From Coriobacteriaceae bacterium (GTDB lineage Bacteria; Actinomycetota; Coriobacteriia; Coriobacteriales; Coriobacteriaceae), in the NCBI GenBank assembly GCA_902835305.1, contig CADFMD010000002.1, positions 1 to 64,000 on the forward strand: a stretch of DNA of 64,000 bases, written 5' to 3'. Position 1 is the stretch's first letter, and the number at the start of each line of letters is the position of its first letter. Under the pieces are notes generated by a model. The model was not told the DNA's origin. It made no database searches and worked only from the letters and a program-made list of their open reading frames with translations. This document shows positions 1 through 8,289 of this stretch, piece after piece. The position numbers and the translations under genes were made by a program.

Positions 1-56
1 TAAATAGCCATTTAGCTGAAACCCTACGACCATTCGGATGCCATATCCCCGCAATA

Positions 57-96
57 CAAAAAACGGGGCAGCTCGCGCTCCTGCGAACTGCCCCGT
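57..96 (-). terminator. Intrinsic terminator of the zinc-ribbon gene
   Basis: A GC-rich hairpin with arms ACGGGGCAG and CTGCCCCGT and an inner TCGC/GCGA pairing lies directly downstream of the minus-strand gene that ends at 139. Read on the minus strand it is followed by a run of T, the expected form of a Rho-independent terminator. Nothing is recognisable in bases 1-56. Confidence 0.8.
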
Positions 97-138
97 ATCC
101 CCGGCCATCACGCCACAGCACCAACCGGCACCGCTCCC

Positions 139-1476
139 CTACTTCCCAAAGATCGCAGCGAGCAAGCCCTTGCGTTTGGGCTTCTCCTCTCGGTAGGAAC
201 CCTCCGCCGCCGCTGCCACCTGCCTCGGCTGTTCGCCGCCTCCGCGGCGTACGATCTGGTATAAGAACGGCGATTTAACGTATTTGACCTCGATGGGCGT
301 AGCGTGCACGGTGCTTTCGCTCGACAGCATCACGTTGGGATTGAGCGGTGTCACCACATGCGTCTCGCGTTTGTCGCTAAACACCACCGCGGCCGCGCGA
401 CCCGTCTGGCCGTTTACGGCGATGCGCACTTGCTCGCCGTCGCGGCTGTCCGTCGCCGGACGATCGACAAAGTAGACCGGTACCATCACCAGACCATCCT
501 TGTGTTTGCGGGCCTTGCGCGCCCAGGTGCGGATGCTCTTTTTATTGAGCCCCAGCACCGCCTCGGCATCGTTGCCTGCAACGTCGAGCGCCAGCTTATC
601 AATGACCACCTGGTCCTTGGTAGACGCATCGACGGAAACGACGCGGAAGTCGCCTTCCTGCATGGCCGGGTCAAACGGCCCCACCTTGCCAAAGTCCCAC
701 GGCTCCAAAATGCCCATAAGGCGAACGTCCAGGTAGTTGGCCCGGGGGTATGCCCAGTCGAGCACCTCGTAGTACACCAGGGTCTCCTTGCTCAGCCCTT
801 TGCCCGGGAAGGACGCCATCATGCGCAGGTCCGCCAGCGCCATGGGGAAATAGAAGAGCATCATGTCATTTTGGATTGCGTCTTCCACGTCGTGCCCGGC
901 AAAGGCCTCCGGGTACTGACGCACCAGCCGCAGCGCGTTAGCACGTGCCTGCTGCGGCGATATCTCACAGGGGACGCCCTGTTCGGGAACGTATTCGGCA
1001 CCCACGCCCATGGTCAGGCGCTTACTAAACGTGCCGGGCTTGAGAAGGTCAGCCATGCCGATTTTGTTGCCGCACGACGGGCACTCAAACACGCGCTGGG
1101 TCGATGACCCCTCAAAGGACGCGCCGCAGAAGGGACAGGGAATGCTCACGTGCGTCGCCTCTTGGAACTCCTGCGCCGTTCCGCGATCTTCCCACAGCAG
1201 ATGCTCTAGGACCGACTGATTGCGCCAGTGCGAATTGAAGAAATACCAGTTCGGGTCCACCGGGCGCTCGAGCTGCGAGACGTGCGTGAGCTTGAGCAGC
1301 CCGTCAACCACCGTCAGCGGCGTATGACGGATACCCAGGGCGCTCTTGGGCTCCCCGGCGTCCGCTTGCCACGGAATAACCGTTTCGCAATAGGCGCACT
1401 CAAAGCTGCGCTTTGCCTGGTGCGAATACATGGGGCCGCCGCAGTTTTGGCATTTAATGGCAAACATCTCGTCCAT
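139..1476 (-). CDS. TFIIB-type zinc-ribbon protein of unknown function
   Basis: About 445 residues. The N-terminus carries a four-cysteine zinc ribbon (CQNCGG, then CAYCE about 18 residues later). A second one follows at about residues 110-135 (CPFCGA, then CPSCGN). The rest is soluble-looking and matches no enzyme family I recognise; the C-terminus is Lys/Arg-rich (KPKRKG). The start at 1476 (MDEMF) is chosen because AGGAGG lies 8 nt upstream; an upstream in-frame start would add 27 residues without such a site. Paired zinc ribbons suggest a structural or nucleic-acid/protein-binding role, but that is inference. It is divergent from the CDF transporter gene. Confidence 0.8.
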   Translation of the reverse strand: MDEMFAIKCQNCGGPMYSHQAKRSFECAYCETVIPWQADAGEPKSALGIRHTPLTVVDGLLKLTHVSQLERPVDPNWYFFNSHWRNQSVLEHLLWEDRGTAQEFQEATHVSIPCPFCGASFEGSSTQRVFECPSCGNKIGMADLLKPGTFSKRLTMGVGAEYVPEQGVPCEISPQQARANALRLVRQYPEAFAGHDVEDAIQNDMMLFYFPMALADLRMMASFPGKGLSKETLVYYEVLDWAYPRANYLDVRLMGILEPWDFGKVGPFDPAMQEGDFRVVSVDASTKDQVVIDKLALDVAGNDAEAVLGLNKKSIRTWARKARKHKDGLVMVPVYFVDRPATDSRDGEQVRIAVNGQTGRAAAVVFSDKRETHVVTPLNPNVMLSSESTVHATPIEVKYVKSPFLYQIVRRGGGEQPRQVAAAAEGSYREEKPKRKGLLAAIFGK

Positions 1477-1737
1477 GGAAACGTCCTCCTTTGCACAGGG
1501 CTGTCGACATTCAGTATGTCGAGCAAATCGGCGCGTGCCCATACCCATGTGGCCCAAAATGGAGCACCCGGTCGGACGGGAAGGCGCAGCGAACTCGAAG
1601 GCGCGCGAGCAGTCGTCCCCCTCCGCCTCACGCCCGTTAGCACCGGCAGACTATTGCTGCATTTTCTGAGCATCGGTGCACGGCGCCCCTGCGCGAGCTA
1701 CACTATCCCCTTAAACATGACTGTGAGGACGACCGCT

Positions 1738-2919
1738 ATGCTATTTGTAAATCGGCTGGTACATACGCTTGTTCCCGGCAGCGAGGGCGAGCCGGTCGAT
1801 GTATCTTGCCGCACCAACGCGGGCTTTGCCGCAAGCCTCATCTGCATTGGCCTCAACATCACCCTGTGCCTGGCCAAGGGCATCGCAGGCCTGCTCGCCG
1901 GCTCCGTCTCGCTTGTCGCCGACGCCTTCAACAACCTCTCCGACGCCTCGAGCAACATCGTGAGCCTGCTCGGGTTCCGCCTTGCCAGCCGCCCGGCAGA
2001 CGAAGGCCACCCCTATGGCCACGGTCGCTACGAGTACCTAGCCGGTCTGTTCGTCGCCGTCCTGGTTTGCGCCGTCGGCATCAACCTGATCCTCGAGTCG
2101 GTCACTAAGATCATCAAGCCTTCCCCCACTGCATATTCGGTGCTCTCCTTAGCCGCCCTCGTCTTGTCCATGCTCGTTAAGCTCTGGATGGCCGCGTTCA
2201 ACCGCGCACTGGGCGACCGCATCGACTCGGAGACGCTCTTCGCCACAGCGCAGGACTCCAAAAACGACGTCATTACCTCGGGCTCGGTCTTGGTGGCGGC
2301 GCTTATTTCGCAGACGACCGGCTTTGACCTCGATGGCTGGGCAGGCCTGGGTGTGGGCATCTTTATCTGCATCAGTGGCATGGGCCTAGTGCGCGACGCC
2401 ATCAGCCCGTTGCTGGGGCAAGCGCCCGACCCCAAGCTCGTCCAGGCAATCCGCGACAAGATCATGTCCTATCCGCAGGTCTTGGGCACACACGACCTGA
2501 TGGTGCACGACTACGGCCCCGGTCGTCAGTTTGCCAGCGCCCACGTGGAGATGCCCGGCGAGGGCGACGCGTTTGAGCACCACGAGATTCTGGACACCAT
2601 CGAGCATGATATCAAGCGGCAGATGGGAATCGGCATCACGCTGCACTGCGATCCCATCGCCACCACCGGCGACGACCTGCGCGGCTGGGTCAAGCGCGGC
2701 GTCATGCAGATCGATCCCGCGCTCTCCATCCACGACCTTCACGAACACGATGGCTTTGTGTCGTTTGACCTGGTGCGTCCCGACGACTTCGACATATCCG
2801 ACGAGGAGCTGCTGGAGCTCGTCACGCGCATCGTGCACGAGCGCCGGCCCGACGTCTCGTGCGTCGTCACGTTTGATTCGGGCTTTAGCTCGCCCGAGCG
2901 TCCGGCCGAGCAGCTGTAG
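1738..2919 (+). CDS. Cation diffusion facilitator (CDF) family metal efflux transporter
   Basis: 393 residues. CDF proteins export divalent metals (Zn, Fe, Mn, Co) by proton antiport. The first half holds the transmembrane domain. It includes the membrane metal-site signature around ADAFNNLSDASSN and a second one around QDSKNDV, followed by the 'HPYGHGRYEYLAGL' segment that is highly typical of the family. A cytoplasmic domain follows (about residues 210-300, with HDLMVHDYGPG and HVEMPG), and then a C-terminal extension of about 80 residues. The start at 1738 has GAGGA about 9 nt upstream; an ATG at 1717 is possible but has no ribosome site. The substrate metal cannot be read from sequence. 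Confidence 0.92.
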   Translation: MLFVNRLVHTLVPGSEGEPVDVSCRTNAGFAASLICIGLNITLCLAKGIAGLLAGSVSLVADAFNNLSDASSNIVSLLGFRLASRPADEGHPYGHGRYEYLAGLFVAVLVCAVGINLILESVTKIIKPSPTAYSVLSLAALVLSMLVKLWMAAFNRALGDRIDSETLFATAQDSKNDVITSGSVLVAALISQTTGFDLDGWAGLGVGIFICISGMGLVRDAISPLLGQAPDPKLVQAIRDKIMSYPQVLGTHDLMVHDYGPGRQFASAHVEMPGEGDAFEHHEILDTIEHDIKRQMGIGITLHCDPIATTGDDLRGWVKRGVMQIDPALSIHDLHEHDGFVSFDLVRPDDFDISDEELLELVTRIVHERRPDVSCVVTFDSGFSSPERPAEQL

Positions 2920-2937
2920 CCCCGCTCCGCTCGTCCG

Positions 2938-3927
2938 CTAGTTTCCCTGCGCGCCCGAGATGCCGTTTTGCAGGGCGTTCCAAGCATCCGTCGCCATGCC
3001 GCCCAAGTTCTGCGCGGTATCGCCCAGGTTTTGTGCCGTATCGCCCAGCTCTTGCGCCTTGTCTCCCAACTCCTGCGCCTTGTTGCTCAAGTCCTCCAGC
3101 GTATTGGAGCTCGAGCTGTCGGTACCGCTTTGGCCGCCGGACGAGTTGTCCGAGCTGTTCTTGTGCGTGAGTTGAATTTCGAGGTTGCCGTTGTCGTTAT
3201 AGTAGGCAGAAGTAACGACCCAGTTGGCATCGACGACGGGCGTTGAGCCATCATCAGTCAGGACCACGGCATTCGAAAGATCGGCGCCGCGCGACTTGAG
3301 GAGCTTCTTGGCGTTGGACCAGTACTGCCCCGGAATATCGCTCAGATCGACGGTACTAGACGAGGCGGACGCGGTTTGCTCGGCAGTGGTATCGGCCGTT
3401 GAACTCCCCCGCTTGTTGAGCATGCCCGACACGATGGCAAACACAACCGAGAGAGCAAAGAAGATTGCCAGCACGATGAGGATCTTCTTGATCACGCTCG
3501 ACGAACGCGACGGCTTCTTCTCCTCGTCCTCGCCATATTGCGGAATCGACTTGGGGTACTCGCGATACGGCTCGCGCGACTCGTAGCGAGGCTGCGCCGT
3601 GCGAGGCATATACGTCGTCTGCTGAGGCTGCGGAATGGGATTCTGCGGCAGGTCATCATAGGGATTCGGTGTCGAGGCGGCATAAGAATCCTGCGGCGCG
3701 TAATCAAACGGGTCCGGAGCTGCGTTGCCATAGGGGCCTTGCGAAGATGCAGCGTAAGAATCCTGCGCCGAGTCGCCATAGCCCATAACCCGGGTGGGCT
3801 CGGCAGAAGGCTGTGTCGCGGCGGGGTCGGTATAACCGGGGTTGGGAACAACGCGGGTCGCATCGGCGCTATCGCCAGCCTGCGTGGAACCGTAGCCGCC
3901 CATCACGGTTGTCTTGTCCTGATCCAT
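2938..3927 (-). CDS. Single-pass membrane protein with disordered N-terminus and PASTA-like segment
   Basis: 329 residues, no confident family. Residues 1-140 are low-complexity, rich in Pro, Gln, Tyr, Ser and Asp with repeated DSYAAS units, and carry three similar Thr motifs (TTVMGGYG, ATRVVPNP, PTRVMGYG). One transmembrane helix (about 147-168, IKKILIVLAIFFALSVVF) follows a basic stretch. The outer part holds a segment resembling a PASTA domain (IPGQYWSNAKKLLKSRGADL) and a C-terminal heptad-like repeat (KAQELGD / TAQNLGD) likely to be coiled coil. The Thr motifs resemble phosphothreonine sites read by FHA domains, which is interesting because an FHA protein and a kinase lie at 58-61 kb. That link is inference. 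Confidence 0.75.
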   Translation of the reverse strand: MDQDKTTVMGGYGSTQAGDSADATRVVPNPGYTDPAATQPSAEPTRVMGYGDSAQDSYAASSQGPYGNAAPDPFDYAPQDSYAASTPNPYDDLPQNPIPQPQQTTYMPRTAQPRYESREPYREYPKSIPQYGEDEEKKPSRSSSVIKKILIVLAIFFALSVVFAIVSGMLNKRGSSTADTTAEQTASASSSTVDLSDIPGQYWSNAKKLLKSRGADLSNAVVLTDDGSTPVVDANWVVTSAYYNDNGNLEIQLTHKNSSDNSSGGQSGTDSSSSNTLEDLSNKAQELGDKAQELGDTAQNLGDTAQNLGGMATDAWNALQNGISGAQGN

Positions 3928-4045
3928 GCAACGATTCCTTTCCGTCGCCCGTAAGCATCAAGTTATGCATGCATTCTACCCGCGCAAAAGCCTATGATGG
4001 GCAAAGCCCGTCGGTATCTACAAGACATGCGCGGGCCTAAGGATC

Positions 4046-4082
4046 AAAAAGCCCCGCCGGGCCTTGGTAGGCGCGACGGGGC
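4046..4082 (-). terminator. Intrinsic terminator downstream of fhs
   Basis: Arms GCCCCG and CGGGGC enclose a loop of about 20 nt. On the minus strand the stem is followed by TTTTT. It sits 26 nt past the fhs stop codon. Confidence 0.7.
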
Positions 4083-4107
4083 GGGCAAGCGGCTATGAGC
4101 AGCGAGC

Positions 4108-5775
4108 TTAGAACAGGCCGGTGATGTTGCCGTCGTTGTCGACGTCGATGTTTTCGGCCGCGGGCACCTTGGGCAGACCCGGCATGGTCAGAACACTGCC
4201 GGTCAGCGCGACCACAAAGTGGGCGCCGGCAGAAACCTTGAGCTCACGCACGGTGATGCGGAAGTTCTCGGGAGCGCCCAGGACCTTGGCGTTGTCGCTA
4301 AAGCTGTACTGCGTCTTGGCGACGCACACCGGCAGGTTACCAAAGCCGTTCTCGCGCAGCTCGGCGAGCTGGCGCTTGGCGGCCGGCGTAAAGTCAACGC
4401 CGTCGGCGCGGTAGACCTTGGTGGCAACGGCCTCGAGGGCATCAGCGACATCAGCGCCGTCCTCATAGGCAAACTTGAGCTCGCTCGGCTGCTCAATCAG
4501 ACGTATGACCTCATCGGCCAGCTCGAGCGCGCCCTCGCCGCCCTTGGCCCAGACCTCGGAAAGCTTAACGTTGACGCCGAGCTTCTGGCACTCGGACTCG
4601 ATGAGCGCAAGCTCAGCCTCGGTGTCCGTCGGGAAGCGGTTGATGGCGACCACGCAGGGCAGACCATAAACGTTCTGGATGTTGTCGACGTGACGCAGCA
4701 GGTTGGGCATGCCGGCCTTGAGCGCCTCGAGGTTCTCCTCGTTGAGGTCGGCCTTGGCGACGCCACCGTTGTACTTCAGCGCACGAGCGGTCGCGACGAC
4801 CACGACGGCGCTGGGGCGAACGCCCGTCATGCGGCACTTGATGTCGAGGAACTTCTCGGCACCCAGATCGGCACCGAAGCCGGCCTCGGTAATGGCGACA
4901 TCGCCAAAGCGCATCGCCATACGCGTGGCCATGATAGAGTTGCAGCCGTGGGCAATGTTGGCGAAGGGGCCGCCGTGGACAAACGCGGGCGTGCCCTCGA
5001 GCGTTTGCACCAAGTTGGGCTTGAGCGCGTCCTTAAGCAACGCGGCCATGGCACCCTGGGCCTTAAGGTCGCGGGCACGGACGGGCTCGCCGGCAAAGCT
5101 GTAGCCGACGACGATCTCGCCCAGGCGCTCCTTGAGGTCGTTAATGCTTGTAGACAGGCACAGGATTGCCATGACCTCGGAGGCGACGGTGATATCGAAG
5201 CCGTCCTCGCGCGGCACGCCCTGGGCCTTACCGCCAATACCGTCGATGACGTGGCGCAGCTGACGGTCGTTCATATCGACGACGCGCTTCCAAGTGATGC
5301 GCTTAACGTCAATACCGAGCTGATTGCCCTGCTGAATATGGTTGTCGAGCATGGCGGCCAGCAGGTTATTGGCAGCACCGATGGCATGGAAGTCACCGGT
5401 AAAGTGCAGGTTGATATCCTCCATGGGGATGACCTGAGCCCAGCCGCCGCCGGCAGCACCGCCCTTAACGCCAAAGACGGGGCCGAGCGAAGGCTCGCGC
5501 AGGGCCACGGCACTCTTGACGCCGCGACGGCGCAGGCCATCGGCCAGACCGATGGTCGTGGTGGTCTTACCCTCGCCAGCGGGTGTGGGGTTGATGGCAG
5601 TCACGAGGACGAGCTTGGCCTGGTGGTCAGTCGGCTCGTTGAGCAGTGAATAGTCGACCTTAGCCTTGTCGAAGCCGTACGGAATAAGGTGCTTAACGTC
5701 GACGCCGGCGTTCTTGGCCACCTCGGTAATAGGCAGCGGCGTGACAGAACGTGCGATTTCGATGTCAGTAGGCAT
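4108..5775 (-). CDS. fhs: Formate--tetrahydrofolate ligase
   Basis: 555 residues, full length for the family. It catalyses ATP-dependent formation of 10-formyl-THF from formate and THF, feeding one-carbon metabolism. The nucleotide-binding loop [15 protein letters not shown] is at about residues 63-77, and family blocks such as [20 protein letters not shown] and [14 protein letters not shown] are intact. The start at 5775 ([10 protein letters not shown]) has AAAGGA 6 nt upstream and matches the family N-terminus; the longer upstream frame is discarded. It appears monocistronic, with its own terminator at 4046-4082. No riboswitch is evident in the leader. Confidence 0.97.
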   Translation of the reverse strand: MPTDIEIARSVTPLPITEVAKNAGVDVKHLIPYGFDKAKVDYSLLNEPTDHQAKLVLVTAINPTPAGEGKTTTTIGLADGLRRRGVKSAVALREPSLGPVFGVKGGAAGGGWAQVIPMEDINLHFTGDFHAIGAANNLLAAMLDNHIQQGNQLGIDVKRITWKRVVDMNDRQLRHVIDGIGGKAQGVPREDGFDITVASEVMAILCLSTSINDLKERLGEIVVGYSFAGEPVRARDLKAQGAMAALLKDALKPNLVQTLEGTPAFVHGGPFANIAHGCNSIMATRMAMRFGDVAITEAGFGADLGAEKFLDIKCRMTGVRPSAVVVVATARALKYNGGVAKADLNEENLEALKAGMPNLLRHVDNIQNVYGLPCVVAINRFPTDTEAELALIESECQKLGVNVKLSEVWAKGGEGALELADEVIRLIEQPSELKFAYEDGADVADALEAVATKVYRADGVDFTPAAKRQLAELRENGFGNLPVCVAKTQYSFSDNAKVLGAPENFRITVRELKVSAGAHFVVALTGSVLTMPGLPKVPAAENIDVDNDGNITGLF

Positions 5776-5919
5776 GGGCGGTCCTTTCGTTACCGAATGA
5801 GAAAAAGACCAATTCAGCATAGCACGGGCGCGCAATAGTAAAACACCCATAACCGATGAACGGCGATATGTTTACCCGATGCCCAGCGATAGCCCAACAG
5901 CCCGCCAAAACAAAGCGCC

Positions 5920-6987
5920 CTAAACGGTAGGTTCAATCCCCAGGTGCTCAAAGGTGCGAAGGGTTGCCTGACGGCCCTGCGGCGTACGAATCATCAACCC
6001 GCACTGCAGCAGATAGGGCTCATAGACATCCTCGAGCGTGCCCGGGTCCTCGCCCACCGCGCTGGCAAGGGTCGTAAGTCCCACGGCACGACCGGAGAAC
6101 GTCTTGGCGAGCGTCTCCAAAATGCGAATATCCATCCAGTCCAGACCGAGCTCGTCGATCTCGAAGAACTCGAGTGCCTGACGGCAGATATCGAGCTCAA
6201 TGGGACCGTTGCCGCGCACCTGCGCATAGTCGCGCACGCGCTTGAGCAGGCGGTTGGCAAGACGTGGCGTGCCACGCGAGCGCGAGCCGATCTCGAGCGC
6301 GCTGGGATGGTCGATTGTCACGCCCAGAATGGTCGCCGAGCGTGTCACAATCTGGGCGAGCTCCTCGACCGTGTAGTAATCCAAGCGATACGAAATGCCA
6401 AAGCGATCACGCAGCGGGCCGGTCAGCATGCCCGAACGGGTCGTGGCCGCCACCAGCGTAAACTTGGGAATATCCAGGCGAATCGAACGCGCCGCAGGAC
6501 CCTTGCCGATCACGATATCGAGCGCAAAGTCCTCCATCGCGGGGTACAGGACCTCCTCGACCGATCGGTTAAGGCGGTGGATTTCGTCGATAAACAGCAC
6601 GTCACCCGGCTGCAGGTTGGTAAGGATGGCAGCCAGGTCGCCGGTACGCGCGATGGCCGGACCGCTCGTCGTCTTGATCTGAGCGCCCAGCTCGTTGGCG
6701 ATAACGGTGGCCAGCGTGGTCTTGCCCAGACCCGGAGGGCCCGAGAAGATCACGTGGTCGAGCGTCTCGCCACGGCTCTGCGCTGCTTCGATCAACACGC
6801 GCAGGCTCTGCTTGATATGCTCCTGGCCGCAGTAATCGTCCAGGCGCTGGGGGCGCAAAGTGCGATCGACATCGAGGTCCTCGGCCGTCAGCTCCGAGCC
6901 CACCATGCGCTCGCCGTGCGCCATGGATGCCGCCGGCGAGTTGCCGGGCGTCGCCCACAGGTCCTGAGAGTCATCGGCTTCCCACAT
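5920..6987 (-). CDS. ruvB: Holliday junction branch migration helicase RuvB
   Basis: 355 residues. RuvB is the hexameric AAA+ motor that, with RuvA, drives branch migration of Holliday junctions. Walker [12 protein letters not shown], Walker [10 protein letters not shown] and sensor motif [17 protein letters not shown] are all visible, as is the winged-helix C-terminal domain. A leader of about 30 acidic residues precedes the core [12 protein letters not shown]. The ATG at 6987 shares one base with the ruvA stop (TGATG), indicating coupled translation; a GTG at 6990 is an alternative. Last gene of the ruvC-ruvA-ruvB operon. Confidence 0.97.
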   Translation of the reverse strand: MWEADDSQDLWATPGNSPAASMAHGERMVGSELTAEDLDVDRTLRPQRLDDYCGQEHIKQSLRVLIEAAQSRGETLDHVIFSGPPGLGKTTLATVIANELGAQIKTTSGPAIARTGDLAAILTNLQPGDVLFIDEIHRLNRSVEEVLYPAMEDFALDIVIGKGPAARSIRLDIPKFTLVAATTRSGMLTGPLRDRFGISYRLDYYTVEELAQIVTRSATILGVTIDHPSALEIGSRSRGTPRLANRLLKRVRDYAQVRGNGPIELDICRQALEFFEIDELGLDWMDIRILETLAKTFSGRAVGLTTLASAVGEDPGTLEDVYEPYLLQCGLMIRTPQGRQATLRTFEHLGIEPTV

Positions 6988-7604
6988 CACGCATCCATTC
7001 CGAGTCGCTTAAGCGCCGCGCCGAGCAAATCCTCGACACGCATATCCTGCCCATCATACCCGCTCAGAGCGACATCGGTCTCCTGCGGGCTAAAGCCCAT
7101 GGAAAGGAGCGCCGCACGGGCGTCATCAATCGCCGAAGGAGCGGCGGGAACCGGCATCGCAACCTGGCCGGGAATCACGTCGACCGGCACAAAGCCCTTG
7201 TCCTTGGCAAAAGTGCTCTTGAGTTCCAAGATGAGGCGCTGCGCTGTCTTTTTGCCCACACCGGGAACCTTGGCCATTCCTTTGTCGTCCTCGGCCATCA
7301 CCAGGGAATACAGCTGTCCCACGGTATAGGTGGAGAGCACGGCAAGCGCCAGGCGCGGGCCAACGCCCGAGACGGACACGAGCCGGTCGAACATCGTGCG
7401 CTCGTCCTTGGAGGCAAAGCCAAAGAGCGTCATGGCGTCCTCGCGCACCTGCATACGGGTATAAAGGCGCACCTCGCCGCCAGGCGTAGGCAGCGCGGCG
7501 GCAGTGCTGCCCGAAATACCGAGCTCAAAGCCCACGCCCGATACATCGACAACGGCCGAGCTCATCGTGGCCTCGACAAGCGTTCCATGGAGCTGGGAGA
7601 TCAT
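6987..7604 (-). CDS. ruvA: Holliday junction DNA-binding subunit RuvA
   Basis: 205 residues. RuvA binds the four-way junction as a tetramer and recruits RuvB. The N-terminal OB-fold begins [12 protein letters not shown]. The two helix-hairpin-helix segments are visible as [14 protein letters not shown] and [17 protein letters not shown], and the C-terminal UBA-like domain that contacts RuvB is at about 155-205. Both ends overlap neighbours as TGATG junctions: its start shares a base with the ruvC stop and its stop shares one with the ruvB start. Confidence 0.97.
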   Translation of the reverse strand: MISQLHGTLVEATMSSAVVDVSGVGFELGISGSTAAALPTPGGEVRLYTRMQVREDAMTLFGFASKDERTMFDRLVSVSGVGPRLALAVLSTYTVGQLYSLVMAEDDKGMAKVPGVGKKTAQRLILELKSTFAKDKGFVPVDVIPGQVAMPVPAAPSAIDDARAALLSMGFSPQETDVALSGYDGQDMRVEDLLGAALKRLGMDA

Positions 7605-8125
7605 CAGTATCCGGTTCCTCTCTGTTGATAGAACTCGCCACCGGTAAGCGCGCGAGTGCGGCTGAGGTTAACATGACAGATGGCGCAGGCCAGGGCATCG
7701 GCGGCATGGTCGGGATGCGGGTCGTGATCGAGCTGCGTGAGCGTACGAACCATGTAGGCGACCTGCCGCTTATCTGCGGCACCGGTGCCTACTACAGCCT
7801 GCTTGATCTGCATAGGCGTGTATTCGCCAATCTCGAGCGCGCACTCCGAAAGCGCCACGAGCGCAGCACCGCGGGCATGCGCCGTAGGGATGGCCGAGCG
7901 AACGTTGGCGCCAAAGTAGATACTCTCGATAGCAGCGGTATCGGGTCGATAACGCTCCACGACACCCTTGAGGTCGCGGGCGATATGCGACAGGCGCACC
8001 GCGAGCGGGCTGCCCGCGCTGGTCTCGATACAACCGTAGGCGCGACAGCGAACCTCGCCGCTCCGCTCCTCGATAATCCCCCAACCCGTATGGGCCAAAC
8101 CAGGGTCGATACCCAAAATGACCAA
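7604..8125 (-). CDS. ruvC: Crossover junction endodeoxyribonuclease RuvC
   Basis: 173 residues. RuvC resolves Holliday junctions by symmetric cleavage. The RNase H-like core is recognisable from GIDPGLAHTGWG (first catalytic Asp), AAIESIYFG (Glu), and the C-terminal DHAADALACAICH with the remaining acidic residues. I chose the TTG at 8125 because GGGGAGG lies 5 nt upstream and the protein then begins directly at the first strand (xVILGIDPG). An upstream TTG at 8146 would put the ribosome site inside the gene. First gene of the ruv operon; an SOS box lies about 56 nt upstream. Confidence 0.95.
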   Translation of the reverse strand: MVILGIDPGLAHTGWGIIEERSGEVRCRAYGCIETSAGSPLAVRLSHIARDLKGVVERYRPDTAAIESIYFGANVRSAIPTAHARGAALVALSECALEIGEYTPMQIKQAVVGTGAADKRQVAYMVRTLTQLDHDPHPDHAADALACAICHVNLSRTRALTGGEFYQQRGTGY

Positions 8126-8180
8126 GCCAACCTCCCCTCGCCACAAGCACGGCGCGAGACAAGGCCCCGCGCACTATTCA

Positions 8181-8194
8181 CGAACGTCTGTTCT
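8181..8194 (-). promoter_or_regulatory. LexA (SOS) box upstream of ruvCAB
   Basis: CGAACGTCTGTTCT on the plus strand contains a perfect GAAC-N4-GTTC core, the LexA operator form known in Actinobacteria and Bacillus. Its position upstream of a Holliday-junction operon is biologically expected. lexA itself is not in the window. Confidence 0.7.
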
Positions 8195-8289
8195 AGAATA
8201 ACACAACGGGGCCAAGATGCTTAAAGCAAGATAGATTCGGCAGAAGCAATGTGTGTGAGGGAATCCCTCGCACAATGTTTCCGTCTGCC

